From: Yersinia kristensenii
GTDB lineage: Bacteria; Pseudomonadota; Gammaproteobacteria; Enterobacterales; Enterobacteriaceae
NCBI RefSeq assembly: GCF_900460525.1
Contig: NZ_UHIY01000001.1
Location: 806,001-870,000, forward strand
Reading direction: 5' to 3'
Length of the DNA: 64,000 nucleotides
In this document: positions 32,581-44,215 of the stretch, in pieces
Layout: each line of letters starts with the position of its first letter
Position numbering within the stretch: the first letter of the stretch is position 1
The notes under the pieces: model-generated
Seen by the model: only the letters and a program-made list of their open reading frames with translations
The model's database searches: none
What the model was told of the DNA's origin: nothing
Made by a program: the position numbers and the translations under genes

Positions 32581-33966
32581 TTATTCCTGAGCTTGAGCTT
32601 GGTGCTCTGCTTTTTGGCTCAAAGCATTCAATAACTTGTCGTGAATCCCACCAAAACCGCCGTTACTCATCACCAGAATGTGATCTCCTGGTTGCGCTGT
32701 TTTGACAACCATATCAACTAACGTATCAATATCAGCACTCCAATGCGCTGGCTGAATACAGGCCTCGGCAACTTCGACCACTTGCCAAGGAATATGCTGC
32801 GGCTGGAACAGGAACACTTCATCAGCTCGGCCCAATGAAGGCGCCAGTTCGTTTTTACACATCCCTAACTTCATGGTGTTAGAACGCGGTTCTAATACAG
32901 CCAAAATTCGTGCAGTTCCACCCACTTTGCTGCGCAGGGCCGCCAGTGTCGCGAGAATTGCCGTGGGGTGATGAGCAAAATCATCATAAACCGTGACCCC
33001 ATGAGCTTCACCGCGTAATTCTAATCGGCGGCGCGCATTAATAAAATCACCCAGCGCCCGACAAGCATCTGCCGGTAACACGCCCACATGACGAGCGGCG
33101 GCAATGGCCATCAAACCATTATGCATATTATGCTCACCCACCAATGACCAGCTGACCTCGCCCACTAATTCATTGTCGAGGAACACTTCATAGACACTGG
33201 CATCTACCGCAACTTTACGTGCAAACCAACTACCCGTTTCGCCCACCAGCTCTTGTTCACTCCAGCAGCCCATAGCCATCACTTGTTTCAAATGATTGTC
33301 ATTATCCGGCACGATAATTTTGCCTGTTCCTGGAACCAAGCGCACCAAATGATGAAATTGCTTCTGGATCGCCTTAAGATCATCAAAGATATCAGCATGA
33401 TCGAACTCGAGGTTATTCATAACCAAGGTTCTTGGGCTGTAGTGAACAAATTTAGAGCGCTTATCAAAGAAGGCGCAATCATATTCATCCGCTTCAATAA
33501 CAAAGAATGGGCTATTACCTAAACGGGCAGAGACATCAAAATTACCTGGCACGCCACCAATGACAAAACCGGGCTCATAACCGCAAGCTTCCAGTATCCA
33601 GGTCACCATCCCGGCAGTGGTGGTTTTACCGTGAGTGCCGGCAATAGCCAATACCCAGCGCTCCGGTAACACATGATCATGCAACCATTGTGGGCCAGAA
33701 GTATAAGGAATTCCTTGTTCCAAAACCGCTTCAACACAGGGGTTACCGCGAGTCATGGCATTGCCGATGATGACGAGATCCGGCGCGGGATCCAGTTGAG
33801 CCGGAGAGTACCCTTGGATCAAATTGATCCCTTGATTCTCCAGCAATGTGCTCATCGGTGGATACACGTTAGCATCCGATCCCGTCACTTCATGACCTAA
33901 TGAGCGAGCAAGCATGGCCAAGCCGCCCATAAAAGTGCCGCAGATACCTAATATGTGAATGCGCAT
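32581..33966 (-). CDS. mpl: Mpl, UDP-MurNAc:L-Ala-gamma-D-Glu-mDAP ligase
   Basis: Recycles murein tripeptide by joining it to UDP-MurNAc. Mur-ligase features are the N-terminal GICGTFMGGLAMLARSLGHEV, ATP loop GTHGKTTTAG near 110, and central NLEFDHADIFDDL. Length 461 residues. It is divergent from fbp, the E. coli mpl/fbp arrangement, and marks the left end of the second syntenic block. Confidence 0.97.
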   Translation of the reverse strand: MRIHILGICGTFMGGLAMLARSLGHEVTGSDANVYPPMSTLLENQGINLIQGYSPAQLDPAPDLVIIGNAMTRGNPCVEAVLEQGIPYTSGPQWLHDHVLPERWVLAIAGTHGKTTTAGMVTWILEACGYEPGFVIGGVPGNFDVSARLGNSPFFVIEADEYDCAFFDKRSKFVHYSPRTLVMNNLEFDHADIFDDLKAIQKQFHHLVRLVPGTGKIIVPDNDNHLKQVMAMGCWSEQELVGETGSWFARKVAVDASVYEVFLDNELVGEVSWSLVGEHNMHNGLMAIAAARHVGVLPADACRALGDFINARRRLELRGEAHGVTVYDDFAHHPTAILATLAALRSKVGGTARILAVLEPRSNTMKLGMCKNELAPSLGRADEVFLFQPQHIPWQVVEVAEACIQPAHWSADIDTLVDMVVKTAQPGDHILVMSNGGFGGIHDKLLNALSQKAEHQAQAQE

Positions 33967-34136
33967 AAATTTTCCGTATTAATAAGCTTCGAGTTTGTCA
34001 CCATTCTACCGCTCAGAATCAAAGAGAAGAAATGGAATTGCCTATGAATCATTCTCACCTTTGGGCTACACTGCTGCCATTAAGTGAGTTGTTCGTTAAT
34101 AAATCGATATTTAACCGTAGATTCAGGGATTGTGTC

Positions 34137-35150
34137 ATGAAAACGTTAGGCGAATTCATCGTTGAGAAGCAGCTGGATTTCTCTCACGCCACCGGCGAAT
34201 TAACTGCATTACTTTCAGCAATCAAACTCGGCGCAAAAATCATTCATCGCGACATCAACAAAGCAGGTCTGGTTGATATTTTAGGTGCGAGCGGTGTTTC
34301 AAATATTCAGGGCGAAGACCAGATGAAACTGGACTTGTTTGCCAATGAAAAATTGAAAGCAGCCCTAAAAGCGCGTGGCGAAGTGGCCGGTATCGCCTCC
34401 GAAGAAGAAGATGACATTGTTATCTTTGATGGTGGCCGCGCAGAAAATGCCAAATATGTGGTTCTGATGGACCCACTGGATGGTTCTTCAAATATTGACG
34501 TGAATGTGTCCGTCGGTACTATTTTCTCTATCTATCGTCGCATCACACCATTTGGTACACCGATTACTGAAGCTGACTTCCTGCAACCGGGTACCAAACA
34601 AGTTGCCGCAGGTTATGTGGTGTACGGTTCTTCAACCATGTTGGTGTACACCACGGGTTATGGCGTCCATACTTTCACTTATGATCCGTCACTGGGTGTT
34701 TTCTGTTTATCCGGCGAAAAAGTGCGTTATCCCGCAACCGGTTGCATGTATTCCATCAACGAAGGGAACTACATTAAATTCCCTCTGGGTGTGAAGAAAT
34801 ACATTAAGTATTGCCAGGAGCAGGATGAAGCCACTCACCGCCCTTATACCTCGCGCTATATTGGCTCGCTGGTGGCTGACTTCCATCGTAACCTATTGAA
34901 AGGCGGTATTTATATTTATCCGAGTACAGCCAGCCATCCGCAAGGGAAACTGCGTTTGCTGTATGAATGCAACCCAATGGCGTTCCTGGCAGAACAAGCT
35001 GGCGGGAAAGCTACTGATGGGGTTAATCGCATTCTGGATATCGTGCCGGAGAAACTGCACCAGCGCGCACCTTTCTTCGTCGGCACAAAATCCATGGTAG
35101 AAGATGCCGAAGGCTTTATCGCCAAATTCCCGGATGAAGAAGCTCAGTAA
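34137..35150 (+). CDS. fbp: Fructose-1,6-bisphosphatase class I
   Basis: Gluconeogenic phosphatase. The ATG at 34137 ([15 protein letters not shown]; 337 residues) matches the family; the frame opens 35 codons earlier but that part is not conserved. AGGGA lies about nine bases upstream. The metal site [10 protein letters not shown] is near 110-120, the family signature [15 protein letters not shown] near 265. A terminator hairpin starts seven bases after the stop and is followed by a miniature repeat. Confidence 0.97.
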   Translation: MKTLGEFIVEKQLDFSHATGELTALLSAIKLGAKIIHRDINKAGLVDILGASGVSNIQGEDQMKLDLFANEKLKAALKARGEVAGIASEEEDDIVIFDGGRAENAKYVVLMDPLDGSSNIDVNVSVGTIFSIYRRITPFGTPITEADFLQPGTKQVAAGYVVYGSSTMLVYTTGYGVHTFTYDPSLGVFCLSGEKVRYPATGCMYSINEGNYIKFPLGVKKYIKYCQEQDEATHRPYTSRYIGSLVADFHRNLLKGGIYIYPSTASHPQGKLRLLYECNPMAFLAEQAGGKATDGVNRILDIVPEKLHQRAPFFVGTKSMVEDAEGFIAKFPDEEAQ

Positions 35151-35156
35151 TATGAT

Positions 35157-35328
35157 AAAAGCCACCTATTGGGTGGCTCAGACTACTGACAAAGTCAAAT
35201 GAAGGAGAATCGTGCCGTTGGGGTCGTAGTGGCGTAAGCCACCGGAGTGCCCCTAGGTGCGGTAAATCCTTCTATCGCAGGACTCTAAGTAGGTTTGACA
35301 TCAACCTAAAACCACCTATCGGGTGGCT
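35157..35328. mobile_element. YPAL-like miniature palindromic element flanked by duplicated terminator hairpins
   Basis: Two near-copies of a hairpin block (35157-35178 and 35307-35328; CCACCTAT.GGGTGGCT, 19 of 22 bases identical) flank about 128 bp. The insert folds on itself: GTCAAA (35194) with TTTGAC (35294), GAAGGA (35201) with TCCTTC (35267), GGGG with CCCC and GTGGC with GCCAC around GTAA. It has no coding capacity. From memory, YPAL repeats in Yersinia behave this way, inserting at terminators just after genes; membership was not verified. Confidence 0.7.
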
Positions 35329-35355
35329 GGATATTTACGTTTTGTATCCGAAAAT

Positions 35356-35381
35356 AGCGGCCACTAAGCCGCTGTTTTTTT
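35356..35381. terminator. Terminator between fbp and the chemoreceptor gene
   Basis: AGCGGC / GCCGCT around CACTAA, followed on the plus strand by TTTTTTT. It abuts the stop codon of the leftward chemoreceptor gene, whose transcript reads the same hairpin with a weaker ATTTT tract. Confidence 0.75.
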
Positions 35382-36960
35382 ATGCTATAACCGCCAGCTC
35401 ATCACCCTGTAATTTAAATACCGCCATACTGGCTGACAATGCATCAGCTTGCTCCTCCAATGAACGCGTCGCCGCAGCGGCCTGTTCGACCAATGTCGCA
35501 TTCTGCTGTGCAACCTGATCCATTTGAGCAATTGCTACATTCACTTGTTCAATACCGCTGCTTTGCTCATAAGAAGCTGCTGATATCTCGCGCATCAATG
35601 CCGTCACGCGGCTGACTTCATCAGCAATCTCATGCATAGTTTTCCCTGCGAATTCAGCCATATCCGCACCTTCCCGCACCCGAGTTTGCGATTCAATAAT
35701 CAAATCTTTAATTTCTTTTGCTGATTGTGCGCTGCGCTGAGCCAGGTTACGGACTTCGCCCGCGACCACCGCAAAACCCCGCCCCTGCTCACCGGCTCTG
35801 GCTGCTTCAACTGCGGCGTTAAGCGCCAGGATATTAGTCTGAAACGCAATGCCGTCAATAACGGCAATAATATCGGAGATGCGGCGCGAACTGGTGGTAA
35901 TTGCCTGCATTTTATCCACAACATGACTGACGACTTTGCTGCCTTTATTGGCGATGTCCGACACACTCATCGCCAGGCGATTAGCCTGATCTGAGTTTTC
36001 AGCATTCATTTTCACTGTCGAGGTCAACTGCTCCATACTGGCCGCAGTCTGTTCTAATGAAGATGCCGATTCTTCGGTTCGTGCGGCTAAATGGTTGTTA
36101 CCTGCGGCTAACTCCCGCGAACCCACGCCAATTTGCTCACCAACATCGCGCACATTACTGACAGACACCACCAGCGATTGCTGCATGGTTTCCAGTGCTC
36201 TTGCCAGCCGAGCCAATTCCGTGTTGCCTTCACTGTTAATACTGTGGGTTAAATCTCCAGCGGCTATATATTCCAACTGATGAATTGATTGCTCCAATGG
36301 CCGTAAAATAATGTATTTAAGCGCAAACCAAGCCAGCACTGCAGAAGTTAAGGTAATTATCCCCGCAACCACAATGATCGTCAGTTTGATGCTGGCGTCA
36401 CTATTGGCTTTATCAATTTGTAGATGGCCAGCATTCTGCGCATAACTGCGAAAAGCCACGACATCATTATTAAAAGCTTTACTGATAGCCGTAATGCTCT
36501 TTTCCAGCACCTCATAATACTCATCAGCATGGCCAGCTTTAATAGCAACCAGCATGGGGGTAACACCCTTATCTACATAATCTTTATAGCTTTTCTGGAT
36601 ATTAGTCGCCAGTGTCTGCCCGTCTCCCCGCTCAGATACCGCGCTAATAAAATGGGCCATCTCTTTTTGTGACAATGCCAACGATTCTTCGGCCTGCTTT
36701 GCTGTTTCTAATGATTCATCAATCAGCCCAATTTCTAACTGATGGATTGCCAGTGCGGCTTCAGTTCTGGCGCTTAATGTGGCATTGAAGCTATTCGATA
36801 ATGATCCCAGTTCCTCCCCCTGGATTTGATTGATAACTTGCAATGCGCGTGAGCTTTCTCGAATTGAATTTACGCCAATGATACTAACAATTAATAAAAT
36901 CAATGACATAAGGCTTAATTGAGCAATAAGCCCATTTTTAATGGTAATCTTTTTTAACAT
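35380..36960 (-). CDS. Methyl-accepting chemotaxis protein (Tsr/Tar type)
   Basis: Transmembrane chemoreceptor. From ATG 36960 ([15 protein letters not shown]; 526 residues; the frame begins eight codons earlier) it has TM1 at about 10-31, a periplasmic four-helix ligand domain to about 185, TM2 ([19 protein letters not shown]), HAMP, and a signalling coiled coil with the strictly conserved tip [20 protein letters not shown] and [19 protein letters not shown]. It ends DELAVIA without the NWETF pentapeptide used to tether CheR/CheB, so it is probably a low-abundance receptor. Ligand unknown. A FliA promoter precedes it. Confidence 0.95.
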   Translation of the reverse strand: MLKKITIKNGLIAQLSLMSLILLIVSIIGVNSIRESSRALQVINQIQGEELGSLSNSFNATLSARTEAALAIHQLEIGLIDESLETAKQAEESLALSQKEMAHFISAVSERGDGQTLATNIQKSYKDYVDKGVTPMLVAIKAGHADEYYEVLEKSITAISKAFNNDVVAFRSYAQNAGHLQIDKANSDASIKLTIIVVAGIITLTSAVLAWFALKYIILRPLEQSIHQLEYIAAGDLTHSINSEGNTELARLARALETMQQSLVVSVSNVRDVGEQIGVGSRELAAGNNHLAARTEESASSLEQTAASMEQLTSTVKMNAENSDQANRLAMSVSDIANKGSKVVSHVVDKMQAITTSSRRISDIIAVIDGIAFQTNILALNAAVEAARAGEQGRGFAVVAGEVRNLAQRSAQSAKEIKDLIIESQTRVREGADMAEFAGKTMHEIADEVSRVTALMREISAASYEQSSGIEQVNVAIAQMDQVAQQNATLVEQAAAATRSLEEQADALSASMAVFKLQGDELAVIA

Positions 36961-37041
36961 CGGTTTTTTTCCGGTTGTGTGCAAATGGTTAAGATTACAA
37001 AGTGTTAGCAGTACAGCGGGCGGTCTTATTGTTTGATCAAG

Positions 37042-37068
37042 TTATCGGCTATCACAGAGTCGTCTTGA
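37042..37068 (-). promoter_or_regulatory. Sigma-28 (FliA) promoter for the chemoreceptor
   Basis: On the minus strand the -10 box GCCGATAA (37049-37042) matches the FliA consensus at all eight positions. Eleven bases upstream is TCAAGACG, with the T..AAG core of the -35 TAAAGTTT. It lies about 80 nt before the ATG, which places the receptor in the flagellar class 3 regulon. Confidence 0.75.
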
Positions 37069-37250
37069 ACTGTCACCGGGAAAACAGCTTAAAATAGATG
37101 CATTTAGCTAATGACGGGATTTTATCTCAATGAAATAGCCCTGATTCAGGTAATCTCACCGCCATCAAGCAATGAAAAGGACAGGAATTCAGAGAAGACT
37201 TGGCTATAATAGCCAGCACTCCATTTCTGGTTTGATAAAAGGAAACCGAC

Positions 37251-37778
37251 ATGAGCTTGAACGACGTACCTGCAGGTAAAGACCTGCCAGAAGATATCTA
37301 TGTTGTGATCGAAATCCCTGCCAATGCAGATCCGATCAAATATGAAATCGATAAAGAGACTGGTTCTCTGTTTGTAGACCGCTTCATGTCTACCGCCATG
37401 TTTTATCCGTGCAACTACGGTTACATCAACAACACCTTGTCATTAGATGGGGACCCGGTTGATGTGCTGGTGCCAACGCCGTATCCGTTGCAACCAGGTG
37501 CAGTTATTCGTTGCCGCCCAGTTGGCGTGTTGAAAATGACTGACGAAGCGGGCGAAGATGCCAAGCTGGTTGCGGTTCCGCACAGCAAACTGACCAAAGA
37601 ATATGACCACGTTAAAGACGTTCAAGATCTGCCAGAGCTGCTGAAAGCTCAGATCAAACATTTCTTTGAGCATTATAAAGATCTGGAAAGCGGCAAGTGG
37701 GTGAAAGTTGACGGTTGGGAAGATGCCGCCGCAGCTAAAGCTGAGATCTTGTCTTCTTTCGAGCGTGCGAAGAAGTAA
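37251..37778 (+). CDS. ppa: Inorganic pyrophosphatase
   Basis: Soluble family I pyrophosphatase that drives biosynthesis by removing PPi. The 175-residue protein has the active-site signature DGDPVDVLV near 66-74 with metal-binding Asp residues, [10 protein letters not shown], and [21 protein letters not shown] (shortened). ATG follows AAAAGGA. In E. coli ppa is near fbp as well, with a sugar ABC transporter between; here that place is taken by the chemoreceptor. Confidence 0.98.
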   Translation: MSLNDVPAGKDLPEDIYVVIEIPANADPIKYEIDKETGSLFVDRFMSTAMFYPCNYGYINNTLSLDGDPVDVLVPTPYPLQPGAVIRCRPVGVLKMTDEAGEDAKLVAVPHSKLTKEYDHVKDVQDLPELLKAQIKHFFEHYKDLESGKWVKVDGWEDAAAAKAEILSSFERAKK

Positions 37779-37811
37779 CCCTCTGTTTTACATTGAAAAA
37801 AGTACATAGCA

Positions 37812-37839
37812 AAAAGCACCTCATGAAGAGGTGCCTTTT
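37812..37839 (+). terminator. ppa first terminator
   Basis: GCACCTC / GAGGTGC around ATGAA, followed by CTTTTG, about 35 nt after the ppa stop. Confidence 0.7.
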
Positions 37840-37850
37840 GAGTGAACAGC

Positions 37851-37885
37851 AAAAACACCGCCATTGTGCGGTGTTTTTATTTTTT
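37851..37885. terminator. ppa/ytfP bidirectional terminator
   Basis: AAAAACACCGC / GCGGTGTTTTT around CATTGT, with T-tracts on both strands. It lies between convergent ppa and ytfP, eleven bases from the ytfP stop. Confidence 0.88.
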
Positions 37886-37895
37886 CTATGGGTGC

Positions 37896-38258
37896 TTAGC
37901 TTTGTGGATTTTCATTTTCTTCATTGCGCTTGAGCCAATCGCCACTGTGAATACGTGGTAACCCTTCAATCGGTAAACGATAAAGATATATCCAGGCACT
38001 GCCGTAAGGCGTCTGGATCAATTCACGCCGATAATCCTTAGTATTACTTTTTAGTTCATCTAACTCATTCATAATAGACGAGTTAATACGATAAACTTCA
38101 CAATGCACGGTACCATCTCCGGGGACAACTGCCGGATAATGACCTAAATTGTACATATCAAAGCCTTCAAGGTCATGCTCGCCCAACAACTGGGCGTCCG
38201 TCATCCAGTGACTATTACCTTGCTTGCGCCGTAAACTGCCGTAGACAATAATTCGCAT
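37896..38258 (-). CDS. ytfP: YtfP, gamma-glutamylcyclotransferase-like protein
   Basis: A 120-residue GGCT-fold protein. It opens with MRIIVYGSLRRKQGNSHW, including the YGSL substrate-binding loop of the family, and has the middle segment LGHYPAVVPGDGTVHCEVYRI. The E. coli homologue is 113 residues and its activity is undefined. Its start is two bases after the tamB stop, so it belongs to the tamA-tamB-ytfP operon. Confidence 0.93.
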   Translation of the reverse strand: MRIIVYGSLRRKQGNSHWMTDAQLLGEHDLEGFDMYNLGHYPAVVPGDGTVHCEVYRINSSIMNELDELKSNTKDYRRELIQTPYGSAWIYLYRLPIEGLPRIHSGDWLKRNEENENPQS

Positions 38259-38260
38259 TG

Positions 38261-41200
38261 TTAGAACTCAAACTGATAAAGCACATCCAATGCCTGATCA
38301 ATACCAGACACCGCTTCCAGATACAACCTTGGCATCAACCGATAACGTAATGTTAACGTAGCCAGCGAATCAAATATACCCACACCGTATTTTATTTGTA
38401 GGTCTTTGGTGACATAACCACTCACCACCACTTGTGAGCTATCGCCAACCCCTTGGGTATCCAGTGCCAGGTTACTGACACCAAATGCTTCGCCGATTTT
38501 ACCCACTAGTTTACCACTTTGCGCCACACCCATACCGACCAGCATTGAGGTCATCAGGCCGCTGTCGGCCCCTGAATTACCCAAGCCCTGCCCGCGTAAT
38601 AAATAGGACAATGCTTCTTGCTGCGACATCGCTGGGTCTGAGAATATCTCCAGCCGTGGTGAATCCGCCATGCCGGTCACCCGCACACCTGCCGTCACAC
38701 CGTTGGCGGTCGCATCAGGGTTACGGATTGCCTCAATATTAAGTAACGGCTGATCCGGTGGCCCGGAAAACAGCAATATCCCTTTGTTAACAATCAAGTC
38801 CTGCCCATAAGCGCGGAAGCTACCAGATGGGATATTAATCTGCCCATTCAGCCCCAACCCGCGCTGATCCTGCACCATTTTCAAATCGCCCTGTAGACGC
38901 GCTTTCAAGCCAAATGCATTCAGGCGAACATCATTACCCACCCGAATCACCAGATTACTGTTAATCGGAATACTGGTTGAACGCGGTGAAATTGGCTGCA
39001 AATCATTATTGAGCATCACTTCATCAGGTGAGACGCCGACAGCACTTTCCGGCACTTCTTGCACGGTAATACGCGCCCATGGGATATCGACCGAGCCATT
39101 GAGGGTAAACAGCTGCGGCGTGGCTTCAAAAACAATATCCGGCGAAACATCAATCCGCACCATCGGCGGCACAGTGACCCGCAACTTATTACCTTTAGCC
39201 GCAATTCTGGCCCGCCAGGCATTGATATCACGCCAGTCGGCATCGCCGGAAAGATTGAGTTGCCCCTGAGAGGTGCGAATCAGCCCTTCCAGCGTGGAGG
39301 TCATCCCGTCAAAATTCATCACCAGACGCCCTTCGGTGATATCAAATGGCATCCAACTGCCATCGACATCCACGTTATCCAGCGCCAAGCGCCCAAAGAC
39401 TAACGGGCTTTTCGCATTACCGCCCAAACGGAGATTGGCGTTTAATGTCCCCGCGGCTTTTTCACCGTCACTCAGAATCGGGTTAATCATTGCTAGCGAG
39501 AAATTACTGATAGCAATGTTACCGGATAAATTACGCCGCCCTTCCGGGTCAGCCACCTGCACCTGCCCGGAGAATTGACCATTATTCACCAACTTAATCA
39601 ACCAGTCGGCCCGCACCTGCCCATTCGCTATGCCACCATTCAGATTCAGGGTTTCAAAGGCAATCGGCAGCGGGTTGCCCTGCACCATTTGCTGGACTTT
39701 GACGCCATTACCACTGAGTGACACCCGCACATCCGGCAAGTTGCCACCGGCGGTCCAATTCACATCCGCTCGCCCGGTAAACACGCCACTCATGGTGGTA
39801 TCCGGGCCAAGGAAAGGTTTTATCATCGCTAAATCAAAGCGATTAAGGACGACACTCGCCTGCCCACTCGGCCCCGCTTCAATCGCACGCGGTACACAAA
39901 GCTCGGCATTCGGGTTAAGCCAACAATGTGGCCCAATGGTGACCCGCTCGAGGGTATTTTGGTAATCCAACGCCATGGCACGGCTTAAGCGCCATTCACC
40001 CACCGGTGTATCAAAGCGCGTGTTATTCAGCGTTCCACGCCAACGCTCCTGCTGCCGGTCGAAACTTCCTTCCAGTGCCAACTGGCCGGAAACCGGTTCA
40101 CCTTGCATATTCAGGCGCAACTGATGCTGTTTTTCACTGCCACGGGCATCCAACGTCAGGAGGCTGACCACCAAGTCAGCTTGTTTGAGTTGCTCGACTC
40201 TGATGGCTAACTGGCCCTGAATTTGATCTGTCGAGCGAACATCGCCATCAATTTTGACCCGGTTAATGGTCAATTCTTGCCATTGCAGACGATTCGCAGT
40301 GAGATCCGCCAACAACTGCGGCGCTTTCAGGTTCCCGCGTAATTTCAGCGTCCCTTTAACCACACCGCCCAACCCCGGCAACGCGCCATCCAGTTGTGGC
40401 GCATCGACATTGGCATCAAGCAGCCAGTTATCATTCAGGTCGCCTTTGACATCCAGCTTATTGCGCCCTAATGCCAGATTGATACCAGGAATATGCCACT
40501 GGCCCGCTGCATTGCCGGTCAATGAACCGCGCGCCGTGACGCGATTTTGTTTTACATTGCCGTCCAGTGTTAGCTCCGGCACCTGTAATTGCCAGCTACC
40601 GCCGTGGAGACTACCGCGAGTCACAATCTTGCCATCCAGTTTTGCTGGCCATTCCGGCCACTGTTTGGCGGTATTAATGCCTGATAAGGTTAATACCGAG
40701 TTCCAACTAATAGCTTTGCTCCAATCCACCACGCCGGTCAGGTCAGTATTCCCCTGCAGTGCCGCCAGACGTAAGCGGGTCAGATTGAATTGCTCGACAT
40801 TTCCTTTGCCATCCAAAGTGAAAATCGCGGGCGGCAAGTCGGTTCCTTTAAAATCCGAGCGAATGGACAGCGCATAATCTGTCGCCTGCCCATTAAGCCG
40901 CATTCTGAGATTATCAAGTTGAAACTGAGGTTCGCCGCTCAGTGGCCAACGCAATTGCTTGCTTTGCAGGGTAAGTGCCATTGGCAAACCCGCCTGCGCC
41001 AACGCGGTTTCGGCCTCCAACTGCGCACTGACCGGGCCGGACAAATTAAGCGCGACCTTGAGTTGCTCACGTAGTGCGCCTCCCACAGTCAGCTTCACTC
41101 TCTCGCCTTTCAGTGGCTCAATGTTCAACCCACTGTTGACGGTCATACTCAGTGGCCACTTATCCGCCAGTGTTGCCTCACCCTGGGCAGACAATGTCCC

Positions 41201-42145
41201 CTGTGGCGATTTTATATCGAGTGTATTCAGTATGATACGGTTTGCTTGGGTACTGGCTTGCAGTAAAACACTCGTGATAAGCACATCGGTATCGCCGGTC
41301 AGCCGGAGCTGTTGCCCTGAGATCGCTTTAATCTGTAAATCCAGTGGCAGCCGGAAGTCCGGCAGTTCGGGCAATAGCGGCTGGGCAAACAGTTCTTTTA
41401 AGGTTTCGCCCAGTGGGGTTTCAGAGGGTGCGGGAGCTGCGGCCTGTTGCTCAACCGCTTCTTTGACGGCGATGGCGGTTTCAACCGCAGGTTTTGCGGC
41501 ATCAGGAACAATAGCGGGCACGGTTTTCGGCAATGCTATCAATAACCCACTGATTTTAGTCGGCATCAAGTCTAACGCCCGCTGCTGCCAATGTGCGCCG
41601 GTACGGAATTCATCCAGCGAAATCGCGGTGTCATCAATAGTCACTTTGACATTATTCAGCGACAGCAAACGTAAGGTAATAGGATACGGGGTACTGAGTT
41701 CGCCCATCGGCTCCGTGCTGGCTGGGGTTTCTGCCGCGGGTGGCATAGCTTTGGTATCCACCACCACATCCACATCTTGTGCGGTCAGCGCATTGACGCA
41801 CAGTTCACTGCGTTTCAAGCATGAGAGCTGTAAAGACAAATGGAACTGCCCGGCTTTGACACTGACACCCGGCATTTGGTACTGAATACCTTTGAGTGTC
41901 AGGTCACGCCAGCCCCCGCTGACACTGGCAATATCCAAGCCAGGTACCCAACGCGCGGCACTGTTGATCAAAAAATGCAAACCGCTGGTGGTGCCGAGTA
42001 AGCCCGCCACAGTTCCGACCAACAGCAGGATAATGAGCAGAAACGCAATACTGAGTCTCTTTACCCACCTTAGTTTCTTTACCGGCATCGGTTTTTTTAC
42101 CGGCATCTGTTCCTCTATTTGCGTCGGTTCTTTTATGCGAGTCAT
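38261..42145 (-). CDS. tamB: TamB, inner-membrane-anchored AsmA-like lipid transport protein
   Basis: Bridges the periplasm with TamA and works with YhdP/YdbH in phospholipid transport to the outer membrane. The 1294-residue protein has a basic N-terminus, one transmembrane anchor (about 30-50, [20 protein letters not shown]), a long beta-rich repeat body and the C-terminal DUF490 domain (about 950-1294) with [17 protein letters not shown] and SYLLRGQG. The N-terminus includes duplicated PVKK motifs. It starts inside the tamA stop (ATGA overlap). E. coli TamB is 1259 residues. Confidence 0.97.
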   Translation of the reverse strand: MTRIKEPTQIEEQMPVKKPMPVKKLRWVKRLSIAFLLIILLLVGTVAGLLGTTSGLHFLINSAARWVPGLDIASVSGGWRDLTLKGIQYQMPGVSVKAGQFHLSLQLSCLKRSELCVNALTAQDVDVVVDTKAMPPAAETPASTEPMGELSTPYPITLRLLSLNNVKVTIDDTAISLDEFRTGAHWQQRALDLMPTKISGLLIALPKTVPAIVPDAAKPAVETAIAVKEAVEQQAAAPAPSETPLGETLKELFAQPLLPELPDFRLPLDLQIKAISGQQLRLTGDTDVLITSVLLQASTQANRIILNTLDIKSPQGTLSAQGEATLADKWPLSMTVNSGLNIEPLKGERVKLTVGGALREQLKVALNLSGPVSAQLEAETALAQAGLPMALTLQSKQLRWPLSGEPQFQLDNLRMRLNGQATDYALSIRSDFKGTDLPPAIFTLDGKGNVEQFNLTRLRLAALQGNTDLTGVVDWSKAISWNSVLTLSGINTAKQWPEWPAKLDGKIVTRGSLHGGSWQLQVPELTLDGNVKQNRVTARGSLTGNAAGQWHIPGINLALGRNKLDVKGDLNDNWLLDANVDAPQLDGALPGLGGVVKGTLKLRGNLKAPQLLADLTANRLQWQELTINRVKIDGDVRSTDQIQGQLAIRVEQLKQADLVVSLLTLDARGSEKQHQLRLNMQGEPVSGQLALEGSFDRQQERWRGTLNNTRFDTPVGEWRLSRAMALDYQNTLERVTIGPHCWLNPNAELCVPRAIEAGPSGQASVVLNRFDLAMIKPFLGPDTTMSGVFTGRADVNWTAGGNLPDVRVSLSGNGVKVQQMVQGNPLPIAFETLNLNGGIANGQVRADWLIKLVNNGQFSGQVQVADPEGRRNLSGNIAISNFSLAMINPILSDGEKAAGTLNANLRLGGNAKSPLVFGRLALDNVDVDGSWMPFDITEGRLVMNFDGMTSTLEGLIRTSQGQLNLSGDADWRDINAWRARIAAKGNKLRVTVPPMVRIDVSPDIVFEATPQLFTLNGSVDIPWARITVQEVPESAVGVSPDEVMLNNDLQPISPRSTSIPINSNLVIRVGNDVRLNAFGLKARLQGDLKMVQDQRGLGLNGQINIPSGSFRAYGQDLIVNKGILLFSGPPDQPLLNIEAIRNPDATANGVTAGVRVTGMADSPRLEIFSDPAMSQQEALSYLLRGQGLGNSGADSGLMTSMLVGMGVAQSGKLVGKIGEAFGVSNLALDTQGVGDSSQVVVSGYVTKDLQIKYGVGIFDSLATLTLRYRLMPRLYLEAVSGIDQALDVLYQFEF

Positions 42146-43878
42146 AGTTCAGGCCCCAAACCGATATAAAATTGCACGCCACGTGCTTCGTTGTCACCAA
42201 TAGGTTTCGCGATATCCAGCTTAATCGGGCCAACCGGGGAAGCCCAACGCACCCCGACCCCGGCACCGGTTTTTAAATCACTCTTGCGAATATCATTTAC
42301 CGCTTCACCGGTATCAACGAATACCGCCCCCCACCATCGGCCGGTAACGTTATATTGATATTCGAGGGAGCCGGTGGCCAATTTAGAGGCGCCGGTTAAC
42401 TTACCTTCACTGTCGCGCGGAGAAACATCACGGAATTTATAGCCGCGAATGCTACGATCCCCACCGGCGAAGAAACGCAGTGACGGCGGCACACGGTCAA
42501 AATTATTGGTTTCAATCCAGCCCAAATTGCCGCGCACGACAAAACGGTTTTTCTCACCCAAGGTGCGTATCCACACGTTTTGCGCCTGGAAGATGCCAAA
42601 ATCAACATCAGACCCCCAGGTAGTATCAGACCAATCAATGGAATAGCGCTGGCTATCACCCCAGACCGGCATTGCGCCACCGCGCTGGCGGGTACGGTTA
42701 ATGCTCACCCCCGGATACAGCAGCATGGTGGTGTCCGTCACACTACCCTGAGTAAAGTGATCCAGACTCCAACGCAGGTTGATTGCCCGCTGCCACCCGC
42801 TGGATAAATCCCAGAAACGGGCGACGTTAAGGGTGGTGGTATCTGATTTGGTGTCATTCAGATCCGTGCGTTTAAAACCGCCCTGCAACAGGTAATATTG
42901 TTCGAGCGGATTTTTTAACAGCGGGATGCGATAGCTGAAATCCAGCGTCTGCTCAGGGGCCGAGAGACTGGTGCTGGTGGTAAGACTGTGGCCGTAGGAG
43001 TTCACCCAAGGTTTACGCCAACTGGCGGTCAAACGCGGGCCGACATCCGTCGCATAACCGCCCCCCAACTCCACTGTATTCTCGGTTCGTGGCGTCACGA
43101 CGGCATCGAGCGGCAAAATTCTGGTTTTTTTCGCATCGCGAAAATCGGGTGAGACCACCACGGAGTTAAACCAGTTAGTCGCAGAAAGACGGCGGTTCAG
43201 TTCAGCCAGATCATCCGCGGAGTACAATTGCCCCTCATGAAATGGCACTAAATTTTGCAGAAAATCCTCACGGATTTGCGAGCCTTGAAAGATAACTTTA
43301 CCGAAGCGATAGCGCTCGCCGCTGTCGAAATCAATATCCCAGAAAGCTTGGCGCAGTTCTGCGGCAACGCCTAGCTGGCTTTTGATCATATTGGCATCGA
43401 AATAACCCCGGCGTAATGCCAGGCCGGTCAATGAACTTTTAAAATTATCAAAATCGCCATGATTAAGCACCGAGCCAATTTTGGGTGTATCGCGGCGTAC
43501 CAGCGCCTGATAGTCGGGATCAGTTTTCGCCCCACCTTGCAGCACGATATCCACACCGGCAATCAAGACTGGCTCTCCGGGAACCACTTTGGCGATTAAA
43601 ACTGACCGTGCGGGCGCTGGGCGCTGTTGTAAATCAAAAGTGATGGTGGGGTCGTAATACCCCAAAGCACGTAGCCCCTGACGAATAGCTTCATCCACCC
43701 GCGCGCGAAAACGCCCATCAGCCGTGATTTCATCAGTGCCAATTGTTGATAAACGCGCCCTGACGTTTCTCTCTAAATCCCCGCTAAGACCCTCGACCTG
43801 CAACCGAACATTGGCCGCATAGGCGATAGGTGTGGCGAGCAATACACACAAAAAGCATAGAATAGGGTATCGTGGCAC
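42142..43878 (-). CDS. tamA: TamA, Omp85-family outer-membrane protein
   Basis: Outer-membrane partner of TamB. Signal peptide 1-22 ([15 protein letters not shown]), three POTRA domains (about 23-265), then a 16-strand BamA-type barrel with the conserved [15 protein letters not shown] motif near 475 and a C-terminal strand ending FYIGLGPEL. Length 578 residues, E. coli 577. First gene of tamA-tamB-ytfP and divergent from msrA. Confidence 0.97.
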   Translation of the reverse strand: MPRYPILCFLCVLLATPIAYAANVRLQVEGLSGDLERNVRARLSTIGTDEITADGRFRARVDEAIRQGLRALGYYDPTITFDLQQRPAPARSVLIAKVVPGEPVLIAGVDIVLQGGAKTDPDYQALVRRDTPKIGSVLNHGDFDNFKSSLTGLALRRGYFDANMIKSQLGVAAELRQAFWDIDFDSGERYRFGKVIFQGSQIREDFLQNLVPFHEGQLYSADDLAELNRRLSATNWFNSVVVSPDFRDAKKTRILPLDAVVTPRTENTVELGGGYATDVGPRLTASWRKPWVNSYGHSLTTSTSLSAPEQTLDFSYRIPLLKNPLEQYYLLQGGFKRTDLNDTKSDTTTLNVARFWDLSSGWQRAINLRWSLDHFTQGSVTDTTMLLYPGVSINRTRQRGGAMPVWGDSQRYSIDWSDTTWGSDVDFGIFQAQNVWIRTLGEKNRFVVRGNLGWIETNNFDRVPPSLRFFAGGDRSIRGYKFRDVSPRDSEGKLTGASKLATGSLEYQYNVTGRWWGAVFVDTGEAVNDIRKSDLKTGAGVGVRWASPVGPIKLDIAKPIGDNEARGVQFYIGLGPEL

Positions 43879-43958
43879 GCGAACTCCTGATTAGGTCTAC
43901 TTTCCTGTAAAAAACGATCTTGCGGGCATGTGTGAAAAAAAAGTCCAATCAAACACAC

Positions 43959-44087
43959 TATACTCTAAATAATTCGAGTTGCAGGAAGGCGGCAAGCGAG
44001 AGAAACCCGATGAACTTACTGTTTTGTAAGTGATTTGGGTGATTGAACGTAGCCAACGCACATGCAGCTTGAAGTATGACGAGTATA
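43959..44087. repeat. ERIC element, full length, between tamA and msrA
   Basis: Begins TATACTCTAAATAATTCGAG, with the core AACCCGATGAACTTACTG ... GTAAGTGATTTGGGTG, and ends GAAGTATGACGAGTATA (129 bp). It is in opposite orientation to the copies at 6.8 and 16.8 kb. Confidence 0.92.
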
Positions 44088-44215
44088 TTATCCCGCGTAC
44101 AAAGACCGATCTAAGCCTATTACCCCTAAAACTCCACCTTAAGTCGCTATATTAACGTGGAGTGAGTCTTATTGTGTGCAAACTCGCAATCAGATACAAC
44201 TATCTATAACCATTC

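Noticed and set aside
34032..34136. 35-codon N-terminal extension of Fbp
   Set aside because: The extension is not part of the fructose-bisphosphatase family and the ATG at 34137 has a good ribosome site.
40959..41885. 308-codon open frame on the plus strand
   Set aside because: It is wholly antisense to tamB, a clear long gene; its Ser/Val/Cys-rich composition is what a reverse reading of the beta-rich TamB body gives, and no ribosome site or family features are visible.
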